Below are positions 35,060-46,611 of a stretch of DNA of 64,000 bases, one piece after another; position 1 is the first letter of the stretch; every line of letters starts with the position of its first letter. Location of the stretch: the NCBI GenBank assembly GCA_003194525.1, contig NBIV01000299.1, positions 1 to 64,000 on the forward strand, read 5' to 3'. A program made the translations under genes and the position numbers. The DNA is from Gracilariopsis chorda (taxonomy: Eukaryota > Rhodophyta > Florideophyceae > Gracilariales > Gracilariaceae). The notes beneath the pieces were generated by a model. That model did no database searches, had not been told where the DNA came from, and saw nothing but the letters and a program-made list of their open reading frames with translations.

Positions 35060-38000
35060 ACCCCAAATGGGAAGCAGTACTACTATGGGAGTTGTTATTA
35101 CTCGTCAAGTCGAGAAGCCTTGATCAAAGAGTTTTGTGGGGAATTGTAGTCTAGTGGACTGCGTTCGTGGAGATTTTATAGTGGTACACAAAGATGCATC
35201 TGGGTTGCTTGCCGCTTATGCGCTTCACGCAGCTTTGGTTGCCTTTGATTTAAACGGACGGCACGCCTTGAACTTGATGCTGCAAACATGTCATATTTTG
35301 TGAGTGCCAGTGCTATGCGCGCGTCCGCGGATGGCGATTTAAACTCTCTGATTTTTTCAAGTGCCAGCCCTTCCCAATGACCCGCACCGGTGGATCCAGA
35401 ATTGGAAATAGGTACAGCGCACTGCGTGGTGCAAATCAATAAACTTGGTTTCTTGAAAAGTGCAAGCGCTTGGCAGCGACCTTTCTTAGGTGGAAACTAT
35501 GTTTGCAACTGCGCATCTGTTCCAACGGCGCGTATTACACACTTGTGTCTACCGAGCCGATCGGAACGCTTGGATCTCAAGTGACCAGAGTAATCTGCTT
35601 CCTGGCGCTCAAAGCAGGGTTTCGCCATCGCAACGGGTCTTTTCGCTTGAAAATCTTGCGTACTCCTTGTTAAAGAGCATCCCGATGCTGAGGAACTTGC
35701 CCGTTTGTGAAAGCACGAAAACAATTGACACTCCGCAGGAGAAAAGCTCTCAGATCACCCTCTTGTTCTAGGATTTTGCCGTGTATTGTGAACGCTACAA
35801 TATCGCATTTGCAACGCTTCTCTAGAACTGAAAGAGGCAAAATTTACAGGGCGGACTGAAGAGCTTCGTTGTTCGAGAAGATAGAAAGTCTCCATATGAC
35901 CGAGAAGTAGAAGGTCTACCCACGCGAGTATCTGGTTGATCATATCGTAACGCATGAATATTGCTCCGAATGACTCTTACTATGCGAGTTCCACTGGCAC
36001 GGATACTCCGTTATGGATGATAACATGCAGTCTATCAAACATTGGGCTCGCTCAAAGGTTATATAATACCACCCACGAACTCAGACTGAGCTCCGATATA
36101 CAATGGACAGAGCCCAAGTCAGGTATTGCTCCTGTACCCGGATAATTGAAGGGCGCCACGATGCGGAGATCGACAAACTCGAAGAGAGGACATCAAGAAG
36201 ACCGCAAAAGTCTATCAAGTCTACAGGAGGAGAATATCAGGTGTCAGACAATCCACTGTATTAAAACGGAAACCGAAATTAACTCAGAAAGAAGAAGAAT
36301 ACCGTATATACCCGGGCAAGAAGCTATCATGGTCATGGAGATTCTGGACAAGAGGATCAGAATGAAGGAAGAAGTGTATTGAAAAAGTCTAGTCATTGAT
36401 ATAGCAAGATGACTGCTTGATCCCAATTACTAGTTTCAGGGGTATTTCGTTAGTGCCACGAATCCTCCATGGGGATTCAAAGAACACCAGAAGCCCGTTA
36501 AATTAGCAGCCGCCTATACGAACATGCCATTCAATGTGGTAGTTTTTGGGGGAGGAGTTGCACCCCAGGATGTGAGCTATCTACGAATGATTGCTACTCT
36601 CGGGTCTCCTCTGCCCCTCGGGGCTGTGGTGACATTCCACCTCACAGGGACCGCCAAAATTGTATCTAAAATATCCTGGTTGGGATTATTTGCAGTCCTA
36701 GTTGCTAGCATCAGCGCTGCTAACCCCGAAGTTACCATCATCCGTGTTTTGGATCGTCCAGGTCCACTGGAGGGACATAGCCGTCCCTGAACATGAACCC
36801 GGTCGGGTGACGTCGTGGAACTTGCGCGGAACATATCTCAACGCGTTTGCGTTTGCTACGCTTGTGAGGCCACCGTCCCTCAGGTCATATTATACGAATT
36901 TCCTGGCCCACGGGTTGCGCCGACCAAGCGAACGGTCAATTGGAGATGTAGTTCCACTATCCTTTTGCGATCCATGCATGTTGGCCCAGTCTAAATGGTC
37001 TATGATATCGAGAAGTTGTTCCAGTTCATCCAAATGTTCCTGGGATCTCAAAGGAATAGAAAGATCCAGACTGGGGATTACTTCTCGTAATGGCTAGGGA
37101 GATACCAAATTCGATTTTGGTAGTACACCTTCCAAAGGGTTAACGATACTACCCGTGCCGCCCATTTGGAGCTGAACAGGGACCAGCAATCTGACTCAGG
37201 ATTGCAGATCATTCGTGATCCAATGTAATGGATAGAAAGAGGAAGCTCCGGATAACAGTTTCGAGGCACCTCGAGTTGGGGCCATTCCGATGGAAAAGGA
37301 ACATACTTCCCTTAAAGAGCATTGAGATGGAGACGCCTGACTTCCGCGTTAGAATACGGGACTAGGTACGCATGTAGGGTCCTTGATTTCCGTTAGAAGC
37401 GACTGCGCTTGAAAAAACCCTTCTGAGGGTGACTCCAAACATATCGGAAATCCACCCTCAGTATCGGAGGGTTCCAAAAGAATATGTCCGGTTGGATATC
37501 ATTTCTTGGCCCAGCGTACTATTGCTCTGGAAGAGCTGCCAACCAGTCACCGTATACCACTTCCCTGCGAGTGCGGTATCTCGAAACATCGGAATCGTAC
37601 TCCGTTCGAATCGGAATGTCGCCGAAAACTGGACTTTGTGACTTGTACGTGATAGCAACCATGCCTGCACGAGCTGCGTCCAGTTTTTTATCGTTAGAAC
37701 GAAGGAGTTCGTGAGGATGTACTGCCATGCGCAGTTGCCAGTCGCGTGTGCGCACAATATCAACCCGAAGACCCCCGGGACGCATACCGTCCTTCACATA
37801 GTAGTTTATGAGACTCGTGTACATTATGGCTGTCGAATGGAAACTGTGGTAGAGCAGCCGTAGAGACTACTACATAAGGGCATAGGGTGGTGGATGACGG
37901 GAAGGTGACGTGGTTGAGGGAGAAAGGAAAGGTGGAAAGGTGACGAGGCTGCATTTGAGGAACGGAGAGCCCAGGAATCTGGAGTAGGTCACACGTGTCT

Positions 38001-38967
38001 GAACAAGAGAAGTGACAAGCGATACGTGGGGGAATATTGGGCAGAATAAAGATGTACTCTTGCTATCTAAGGTGACAACTGCGTAGAGCGACACCTAGTT
38101 TTTTTATTAAGTCAGAGCACACAGGGTAGCGCATAGCGTACGTCGTGATTCCATTTAACCCACGGAGAGAGCGCCTCCACCCTCATTAATTCTAGACGTC
38201 ATCCCACCAAACGAACTATTATCTGGTCCTAGATGGCAATATAGAATGCCCAGTAGCCTGTTCTACTAACCCGCACGGTAGACCCAAGCTGAACAAGACC
38301 GCCAACGCTCTAGGCATGCTCCCTGACCACGTCGGACGCAGTTGCCCGTCTAGTTCCGCAGCCCTCGACTGGCGTCTCCTGATTTCGACCGTATGGATCA
38401 TCGGGCCCATCTTCCGCCCAGGTTTTCTACGAAAATCTTCCACTGACCGCTGAGGTAAATTCGACGGGTCAACACCTCACGTAAAGCAATTGCACTTCCC
38501 TACAGAACCAGGGAGCTCTGGAGTAAGCAACTCTATCCTGCAAAAGATCTCTCACGCGCAGTGACTCAGATGAGATCCAAACACTTGGAGTTCCAGAAAC
38601 TGGCATCGCCACCCCCGAGTTCCATGCGGCAAGACTGAGAGACTCATTGTGAAGAGGATTAGCTGGACCAGCGGTCGATGGTAAAGGTGAAGTGTTAAAA
38701 CTGGAGAAGTAGCCGGTAGGCCCCACACTGGGTAATGAGAATAATGAAACGGCGTGGGCTCTCTACGAAGGGTTAGCTCCAATCGGAGGATAGAGTGGTG
38801 TCGAGGTTTCAAAAGTCGCGATTGCTGGAGACCAAGTTACTTGTGAATTGCGTTTGCAGGGTATTAGAACTTCTACAAAGTTGCTCATCGTGCGAAGTAT
38901 TTAGGCTTTTGTTTTGCGCGTTGTATTACCGCTTTGGTGAAATTCTCTGCATCTAAGAAAGAGGATG
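35060..38967. other. Unassigned DNA inside gypsy element 2
   Basis: This stretch exceeds what gypsy element 3 has between integrase and the right LTR, so most of it is probably inserted DNA. Minus-strand frames read like protein at about 37820-37440 (GGLRVDIVRTRDWQLRMAVH..., YAGPRNDIQPDIFFW) and about 37090-36760 (SLDLSIPLRSQEHLDELEQL...). Some + strand stretches (35390-35584, 35954-36145) also do. No family was recognised and no terminal repeats were found. Confidence 0.3.
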
Positions 38968-39899
38968 TGTAGTGCAATGCAATTGTCGCGACTTAGCGAA
39001 GATGCGGATCATATATTGCATGTATCCCGTGCGCATTGGGAACGGGGGTTATGAGATGCAGTGTCCCTGCTGAGATGCCACGTGGCTGTGGACAAGGGCC
39101 TGACGTGTACCAATACCTGGAAAACTGAAGGATATCGGGATAAATGGATGGTTGCATAGGAGTCTCCCAGTATTTTGAGCTATTTTAGTTTTTAATTTTT
39201 AGATACTTTTCCTCATTAAAAGGCTCGTCCATCTCCCGATCTGGGAACTGCTACGTGTGGTGCGTTGCACACCCTAGTGTCAGACACAGGGTTCGTGCCT
39301 ACCTAGATGATGGCTTCTCGCCATGACCTTCTTTTATTAAAGGTAACTGAGGCTCCTACTTGACGATTAATCTTTTCAGAGTGTCAGGCCTGATATTTGC
39401 CATCTACGTAAGACTGCTTATCCTGCTAGAGAAAAACCAAGGCTGTTCACGGTAGTTTCAAACCCACAGGGTCATCCAGGCAGCCTTGTCCAAAGTGTAC
39501 CACTTTATTTACTTTCTTTTGTTTCTTGTTTTTCCCGTGTATCTATAACAATCCTACGCCCCTGAATAGGGTTATGTCTTTGTCAGTAAGTCTCTCTCGT
39601 GGCTACGAAAATCCTTCTTATCAGATCTGTACAGCGCCGTGCTTACAAATTTTTTCTCCTTTTGTTTCCCTGTTTCCTTTGTAAACTACCGTTTCTACAG
39701 CTTGTACGCCAAATGCCTTAACACTTCACGCACCTGGTTACTGAACACAGCGTCCACTTCCGTGGTATTTCTGAAGTAACCGCCGGTTTTACCCCTGAAA
39801 ACCGTGTGATACGGAGGGCTCTACAACGTAAGTTACCCACACAGGGAGCAAGGCTTCAAAACTCTTGAGTGTCTATCCTCTGCCGAGGTTTGCACTACA
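38968..39899 (+). repeat. 3' LTR of gypsy element 2
   Basis: Begins TGTAGTGCAATGC and ends GCACTACA. Partner of 25483-26417. Confidence 0.85.
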
Positions 39900-40875
39900 C
39901 GTCTTAAGTTTTCGAAGAAGTTGCTCGGTTTGGTGGTGCTGTTCAGACGTGATGTGCGTAAAACGTCAGAAAAACACCATTTTCGCACGGGGAACACCTC
40001 TAATTTTGGTATCATATCTGTGAGCGTCGCTGTAAAGAGGTCAGCACAAAGCTTAAATGCTGTAACCAAACTATGCATAAAGGACAGTCCCCACTGGATT
40101 GACGGCATCCGAAGTTTCTTTTTCACTATGTACAAGGGGGTGCGTCCTGCTCTACTATTCAAGCGATAGATGCGATAGATAAAGTTATCGAAACTTTTTA
40201 AACGTTTCTAAAAAGTTATTGAATGTTGAAAAGAAACGAAATCATGCTACAGTCAATTACAGGAATTTAATCTGAAATGTCGTCACATCGCGCCTTCTGT
40301 CACGCAAAATGCAGTCCTTTGCAGAGGAAGAAAATGGTGTAGTGTACTATCGTTCACGTCAACCTACTTTCCCACACTTGTTGTTCTGCGCCTCCCTTTC
40401 TCCAGTCACTGGCGCACCACCTACAAATCTTTCGTACTCGTATCCTTTCTTGCGCAACATTGCGCATTTCTGAAGATCTCTCGTGCTTGCGAACCGTTTC
40501 CAACACCTCTCTCATGGCTAGCAATCCGTTTTAAAGTTCTAATCCAATCAAAGACTCTGAAATGCACAAAGCGTACGTTTTTTTCTGCAGTAAATCGGTC
40601 AAAACGCTACGTGATATCTTCAAGTTGTGGAGTGTCGGTGACCACTTTCTAACCAGTGTATCCGGCAAACCTTTCCTTATTGAACAAAAAATGTGTTTCA
40701 TCTACGACACATGTGAAACCTAAAACCTTTCTACCGTAACCGAAATAATGAAAGGAATAGATTGGGAGTATACTCCATTCTTGAAGCGATGGGTTGTGTT
40801 ATTATCATATCGTCCAAGCCCTTGCATAGCCGCGTTGCGTGATATTGCTACGATGCCACCAGCAGATGCTACATA

Positions 40876-41969
40876 GAGAATCAAGCGCTTCCCGGAATTA
40901 CTTACGCGTGGAAAAGAAACAACCAGCCAACGCTCCAAGAGAAGGGTTGGTAGTTCTTCAAAAGGTTCTGAAACTCCATGCAAGAAACGAAAAACCTCAA
41001 AGTCTACGGCAATTGACCTTGACACCGATGGAGGAAGTCAGAACAAGCAGGTCGCGAAGAAGGTTAAGCAGAAACCGTTCACGATACCTGAGTTTGCGCA
41101 GTTAATGTTGCTGATTCGGGATGTTTCCCAGTGTCGCCCTGCGGTTCTTAGTGCGTCGAGGACTCTCAATAAGAGAGCCCAGCTGGATATGGAGGTGAAA
41201 CCAACGGACGCATGGGTCAATGTCATTGAGAAGCGTCACAACGAGGATAAAATTCGTCCGAGAGAAGATGTTGAGCATCTTTTCGACGAACCATTTTCTC
41301 CCGAGGACCCACCAATCTGTTTTTGCCCTGGTGCTTATCTTAGAGCCGTATGGAATGGCTTTCGTACTTTATCGTCGCTTCCAATTGCAAACTACACAAG
41401 AAGTGGCCAAAGCAATCCCAAATTAAAGGAAGTTATGGATTCGGAGGTTGGACGAAGATGTTTTAAACTTAGAAATCGAGAGAGAAAACGCTTTATTATC
41501 GGAGCGGTAGTGTTTTGGTTTAGGGACTCCCAAGGAGGACGAAGGTGTTTTAACCTGCTCAAGACGGTCTATTGATTATTCTGGAAGCTTAGGTCATGAA
41601 AGAGGAGCTGGGGAGTACGAAAGTGTCGCTCATGATGCTGCACGTGGAGTAACCGGTTCAAAGTCGCAATCCAAGAAGCGTTCCTCTACGGAATTTCAAG
41701 ACGCCATTATGAAATTCTTTGAGTCTGTGAGTAGCTATTTCATGCATGCGGAACGGGTGGACGAGGTTGAAGGAGTATTGGAAAGCTCAAGGGCTGCTGC
41801 CGAGCAATCGACGTCTGCTGTTACTCATATTGGGAACAGAAAGAAGCTGTTGAACAAACTTGCGTTTGCGAAAGCAAGAATGAAAGAGGTAAAGCTTAAA
41901 AAGAGTTGGGGGAAACAGATTGAGATGATTAACCGCGCCGTTGGTGACGCTGATGAGAATGAATCCTGA
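40876..41969 (+). pseudogene. Myb/SANT-like accessory protein of Harbinger element B
   Basis: An open frame of about 230 codons (40876-41575) has a basic start with a KKRKTSK nuclear signal. It is followed by a trihelix Myb-like domain (FTIPEFAQLMLLIRD...RTLNKRAQLDMEVKPTDAWVNVIEKRHNED) and a block LRAVWNGFRT...TRSGQ typical of these partners. A second stretch in the same style (41709-41969, MKFFESVSSYF... to DADENES) completes the match to element A but is separated by a break near 41576-41708. There is no ATG before 41105. The domain recognises the element ends and assists the transposase. This is the better preserved of the two copies. Confidence 0.7.
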
Positions 41970-42159
41970 TAGTGCAACCGTATACCTTCATCCACGCCAC
42001 CAGCCACTTACTGGCGCGGATAGCGCACCTCGAACTGCACTAAGCACCGCCCTAATCTTCATCAAACCTATCAGGATGCATTGTCGATGAAACGCAACAG
42101 TAGTTTTATCAAATTCAACAGTAGACTGCTATCGCTTTACAGCATCGTCCACGAGCAAG

Positions 42160-42721
42160 TTTGAATAGATCCATGTGTGCATCGCACACGCTACAAAGCA
42201 CAATCACGGAGAGTTTCAGCTACTTTCTGAACCGAAAACAACAACGAGCCCCTTATAGAATCTCGCTACCTCAATTACCACCCTGTCCACCAATGCCAAG
42301 ACCAAAGTCCCCACCGGGAATGCCAGTGCCACCTTCACCACCCGCTCTGCCCTCGGCGCCAATACCACCATCTCCACCATCCCCACCTTGGCCACAGAGG
42401 CCAAAGTCACTGAACAGCGCGCCAACACCGCCGTTGCCGCCATTGCCACCTAGACCGAGGAAGGTACCGCCACCGGTTCCTCCGTTTATTCCGAAACCGC
42501 ACACACCGACGTTGACTTTGAGCAGACCGATTCCTCCATCTCCTCCCGCACCGCAGCTGCCACTGCCGAAGATCAAACCTCGCTCACCACCAGTGGAGAA
42601 GTGACGGTGGAGGCCGGTACGGAGAATGCAGCCAATGCAAAAAACGCAAACGAGGATATGACAAAAAATACAAATACAAGGAGCGGAGCGTTCCCGGATG
42701 CATTGGCCACACAAAATTTAA
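42160..42721 (+). other. Low-complexity GC-rich lead into the BSD-domain relic
   Basis: All three + frames have biased composition: one Pro/Ser-rich, one Ala/Thr and acidic (about 42455-42726, SSVYSETAHTDVDFEQTDSS...). The Ala/Thr/acidic frame reads most like a disordered protein tail and runs toward the BSD-like frame at 42722. Composition and GC level differ from the Harbinger genes on both sides, which fits captured host DNA. Confidence 0.35.
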
Positions 42722-43473
42722 CATGAACGGGATACGTGGGTGGCAGTTCGACCACCAGGAGCGAAAGAGAACAATGGTGACTGGCTGGGAGGCGCAAACC
42801 GACTCTGGCAGAATGCGGTACAGGACGTGGGTCGACGGCTGCGCGACGCCAAAGAGCGCGTAGAAAGCGCCAATCTGGAGGAGTCTGTAGGCGCATTACG
42901 GCAGCTAGAACTTGGAAAACTCTCAGCCGCATCGCAACGACTGGTGAAACAGGCGAAGACGACGCTGCGCACTAGCCGGGAGAAGGCTATGCAAATGTTC
43001 GTGGACGAGGATCGCAAGGATGCAGTGGAAGAGAACAATGATCGGCCATCGTGGGAGAAATTGGCGGACGGAGAAGAGCATGTTGCGGGAGCACTGCAGC
43101 ACGAAGTACTTCAGATGACGGTGGATTGCGCGTACAGCCAACGGAAGCGGGAGTCGATGTTAGTGACGGTGGACGTGGAGGACGATGGGAATGTATTGGA
43201 TAGACGTGCCGATGAGGCTAAGACGGCGCTGCAGGCTCACGACAGCCTGCAGAGATAACTTGTTACGCTGGTGCCCGTGCGGATGAAGGAGCAGCGCTTC
43301 TGGGCTGTGTACGTTTCGCATGTACGTCGCGTGAGGGAGACTTTGCTCGCGAACGGGGGATAGCTGCCAGAGGTAGGTGAGGCGCATGAGGCGCACGAGG
43401 TGCACGAGGTGCACTATGAGGACGATGAGCACGATGAGGACGATGAAGAGTCGCTTTCATGGCAGCGGGGCAC
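42722..43473 (+). pseudogene. BSD-domain protein relic carried as cargo
   Basis: A single frame runs from 42722 to a TAG at 43471-43473, crossed by only two stops (TAA at 43256-43258 and a TAG near 43363). It reads: a WLGG start with amphipathic helices (LWQNAVQDVGRRLRDAKERV, then LGKLSAASQRLVKQ); then LVTLVPVRMKEQRFWAVYVS, which matches the end of the BSD domain (LVP..., FW..Y); then an acidic tail DDEHDEDDEESLSW as in BSDC1-like proteins. There is no ATG at the start. BSD proteins occur in TFIIH and synapse- or membrane-linked factors. The MULE inserted about 50 bp beyond the end. The match rests on a short motif and overall layout. Confidence 0.5.
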
Positions 43474-43514
43474 ATAGGGTGGGCGAGCCAGGCAGGTGAG
43501 CAGGGAGGAGGGGC

Positions 43515-43524
43515 CACGGAGTGC
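43515..43524. repeat. MULE target-site duplication, left
   Basis: CACGGAGTGC lies directly before the left inverted end of the MULE. The identical 10 bases lie directly after its right end at 60162-60171. Confidence 0.9.
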
Positions 43525-43860
43525 GGCCAGGGGATAATCTACACAGCGTAGCCGGCGTAAAAAATTGATTGAAAAGGAACAGCTCAGCACGAGCTCTCCA
43601 AAAAAATGGCCCAGCTCAATGACCCGCATATGCACATTCTGCTGTGGCCAATCACAGCCCTCGATTGTCCCAGTAGACCAATAAAACAAAAATGAGCAAC
43701 TCGAACCAGCAACAACGTACCCCTAAGCGCCAAGTTTTCATCCTTCTTTGATCCCTGATCGCGCACCTGAAGATACACTCGCAAACCATCTCTCCCGCCG
43801 TCGATGCCGGATCTCTAGCACCACGGCCACACACTACGCCCATCTCCTTCATCCTATCCA
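43525..43860. repeat. MULE left terminal inverted repeat
   Basis: Reverse complement of the right end. The outermost 50 bases are essentially identical to it. The right copy has one extra tandem segment of about 40 bp (around 59865-59905) that is absent here. Confidence 0.85.
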
Positions 43861-43974
43861 CATCCCCGCGTTTTTTGCACGCTTCATGTCCCTTTACTCG
43901 TCCAATGTCATTCTCGTACGTTACTTGGAGGCTCTTGAAACAAGAATTTACTTTGATCCAACTACTAACACCTC

Positions 43975-45382
43975 CTAACCTCTTGAAATGCTTTCAACTA
44001 TGCTCAGATTTTTCCGCTGTGCTCTGTCCATATCAGCAGAAGAGGGACTCGAATGCCGTTGCGATGATTCATGAGATACGTCTCGTAGCTCCCAAGATGA
44101 AGAAGATGTACGTTTTTTCTTCGAGTTGAATCTCTCCGTGTATCCTTTGATTCTGCGTTTCATTCTAAAATATCCTTTATTTGGTGGTTTGATCGCTGTG
44201 TGTTCCTTATTTCCAGAAGCGGAAGTCACAAAGTGGTTTCTTTGCAAACCAGGAAGGCTCTCTAAGTCTGAGACTAAAGAAAGTGGTGGCACCCATACTT
44301 GAGATAACACGTCACGGACTTTTTCCAAGATTTGGTGGACGCGCTCCACCGCATTCATATTCATGCTTGGTGCAAGTTTGTGGCATTGATCAAATAGTGC
44401 GATTCCAGCTGCTCTCGTCACGTAGTTCTGCACCTCCGCGTCTTCCTTTTTGCACACTATGTCATCGAAATCAATACCCGTCTCTTTTGTAGCGGATGTG
44501 CGCAGCAGCTTTTCTAACTCTTCTTCTTTATACACTCCTTCATGCTTTCGTGCTTCGCTTGTATGTTGAACAGAAATTCCGCGATCAGATGCTTTCCAGT
44601 ATGGATCAAAAAGTTGGTGACTGGGGATGCAGTCGTCCAAAACGTGACTTACATCCGGTAGTCTGAGAAGTTCTTCTGGGTATACATATACACATCTCAC
44701 AATGTGTCTACACAGAAACCCCATTGTTAGGGACATGCGACAGCTGCATGATGCGAGAAGATTGCTCTCTGGGCCATTATCAGTTGAAGTAACTGTAGTT
44801 GCGAACAAGACGACAACTGGTGTAGACTGTGGGTGCAAAATCGTGGATGAAGAGGTCGGAGGTCTTCGCTGCTGCAGTTCAAATAGCACTACTGGACCAA
44901 TTGAGCTCCCGTGTTCTAAAACCAGTCCAGAACAAGTCTCGGTGTCGTAATCGATCACAGATGTTGAGATAACCGCAAAGTGTTTTGCGCTTTCGATGCT
45001 CAGCTCTTTGAACTTCGTGAGAGAGTACGTCGTGTACTCTAGTAGAAGGGAGTTCAGAACTGCGTCAGGTAACGGTAGCTGGCAATCTCGTAGAGATCGA
45101 TATCCACTGCTCAAAGAAGATACTGACTTTGTGCGTGCTTCCTGTCGCCTGTCGTTTCTTTTCAACGTTTGTCGACGAATTGCGTAGGGAATATGAGCCT
45201 TCTTAGACAGAATATAGGCCTTGTACCCAAAGTTGGATGACTCCGTGTAGCCAGTACCTTGGAAAAGGTACCTCTTAGGGACGGCTAGGTCTTTAAAGCA
45301 GCTCACGACCATGTGCGGCTTCTTCAAGTAAAGGTATTGATACCAAACTGGAGGTCTTTCCCCAAAATGTTCAAAGCACTTT
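43975..45382 (-). pseudogene. MULE transposase, C-terminal part
   Basis: This is the downstream part of the transposase gene, cut by the gypsy LTR at 45383. It starts in the core domain (HFGERPPVWYQYLYLKKPHM, then GYTESSNFGYKAYILSKK with the third catalytic acid). It continues through a SWIM zinc finger (SCSCRMSLTMGFLCRHIVRC, about 44760-44700), which binds DNA or protein in MULE and FAR1-type transposases, and ends in a basic tail with ERFNSKKKR. The stretch 44777-45382 is repeated at 55193-55805 with about 3 percent difference and one 9-bp length change. Confidence 0.8.
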
Positions 45383-46207
45383 TGAAGTGCAACGCCCTCA
45401 GGGAGGGATTCTGGGTACTTGATCGTTTTCCCGATATTATCGGTTGTGTAGTGTGTGTATGAACTCCGCCCCACAATGGTGGGTATGGACACGTGGGACA
45501 CGGTTTTGGGCCAATTGGCGGTTGGCCACAGTAGTGAATGTTGCCACGAAATGTGGAGTATTTTAGTTGATTTTATTTATTATTTCCACACCCATTTCTG
45601 GGAAGCTAGTACTTAGTGCGACGGCGCACTGCCGTCGCACCAATAAACCTTCCCCAACAAGGGACCCCAACCTGGGGAATTGGCTCTAGTTGTTGCCGCT
45701 TGCGCGCGTACTCTACTCCTCCTTGGAGGGAAACGCCGTGAACCACGGGACATCTAACCCCCTTGCACATCTAAAGGGACCCATCACTCGGAGTATAATT
45801 GTTCCAATTGCATTGGTGTTTCGCTCTGTATAGGGATATTGTTACCGGCATCGCCGTTCGTCCCCGTAGCTCTCGGGACTCACTTCGCCCTCTCTTCCTC
45901 CTCTTCGCCCTTCCTTTTTCCCCTTTTTAGGGTAGCACCTCCCGCTATCCGCGGCTCTGGTGTGCGCATCCGCCCACACACCCCCATTTACGTGGAAACA
46001 TACCTCTACTGAGGATCACACCCCGCTCACGCGGATACCGATTTTTCGTCTTCACCTCCCTGCCCAAGTCGCGACAGGTGTCCCTGGTCTTACAAACCAG
46101 CTTAGCCGTGACACCTCTAGGAGGGCTCTACCCAACTGGGTTCACCTCGTGAGAGGAAGATCCCGAACGTCTTTCGGTGTTTTTCCCCTTTGGGGCATTG
46201 CACCACA
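45383..46207 (+). repeat. 5' LTR of gypsy element 3
   Basis: Begins TGAAGTGCAACGCCC and ends GCACCACA. It contains a strong hairpin at 45617-45639 with 9-bp arms. Compared with the other LTR, about 45690-45900 is diverged and the rest nearly identical. Confidence 0.9.
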
Positions 46208-46210
46208 AAG

Positions 46211-46232
46211 TGGTCTCCCGACCTAGAATCGG
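46211..46232 (+). other. Probable primer binding site of gypsy element 3
   Basis: TGGTCTCCCGACCTAGAATC starts three bases after the LTR. The leading TGG complements a tRNA CCA end. A diverged version follows the LTR of element 2 near 26420, which supports its function. Confidence 0.6.
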
Positions 46233-46611
46233 TTTTTGTTTTCCCTCTTACGAGGTTTGTTTTTATTTACCGGAAGTTCCGTGATCGTTTCCCGTCGTAA
46301 CGGTATTTTCTCATGTCGAGAAATCCCTCCGATGCGGAGCCAGTGGTTACGCGTAGTCGCTCCCGCGACAACGCGGACACTTCCGAAGTCCGGTTCGTAC
46401 CCCTCATCCGTATACAGACAAGTTCCAGCCGTACTGGCGCCACTTTATCGCGGAATGATACCCCCGACCGAGAACCCCGGAACCTCCTTTTGCCCTAGTT
46501 ATCACCCACGCAGGGGAATGCAGCATCGACTCCAGCTGTTGCCGCAGTGCCCCAGGCACACCGGCCTACTCCCGCTGTCGCGGCTTCAAGCCCCCGTGGA
46601 ACGGGCGATAA

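Larger units (their letters stand above)
25483..39899 (+). mobile_element. Ty3/gypsy element 2, broken and enlarged by insertions
   Basis: The element is flanked by related LTRs of about 935 bp, with near-matching pentamers outside (CGTTT left, CGTCT right), so it is probably one insertion. A primer-binding-site-like string (TGCTCTCACGACTTAGAATTGG, about 26420) follows the left LTR, and a purine run (AAGAAAGAGGA) precedes the right LTR. The gag region is at about 26700-28370 and protease to integrase at about 29320-34200, all clearly related to gypsy element 3. It is heavily broken (tens of breaks) and its LTRs have diverged strongly, so it is old. Extra DNA sits at about 28380-29020, 31500-32520 and 35060-38960. 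Confidence 0.85.

Noticed and set aside
42271-42714. A glycine-rich protein on the minus strand
   Set aside because: All frames here are biased because the DNA itself is low complexity; the + Ala/Thr and acidic frame leads into the BSD-like frame and is the more likely real one.
43263-43517. A minus-strand His/Pro-rich protein
   Set aside because: It is antisense to the acidic tail repeats (GAGGTGCAC-type units) of the BSD-like relic.
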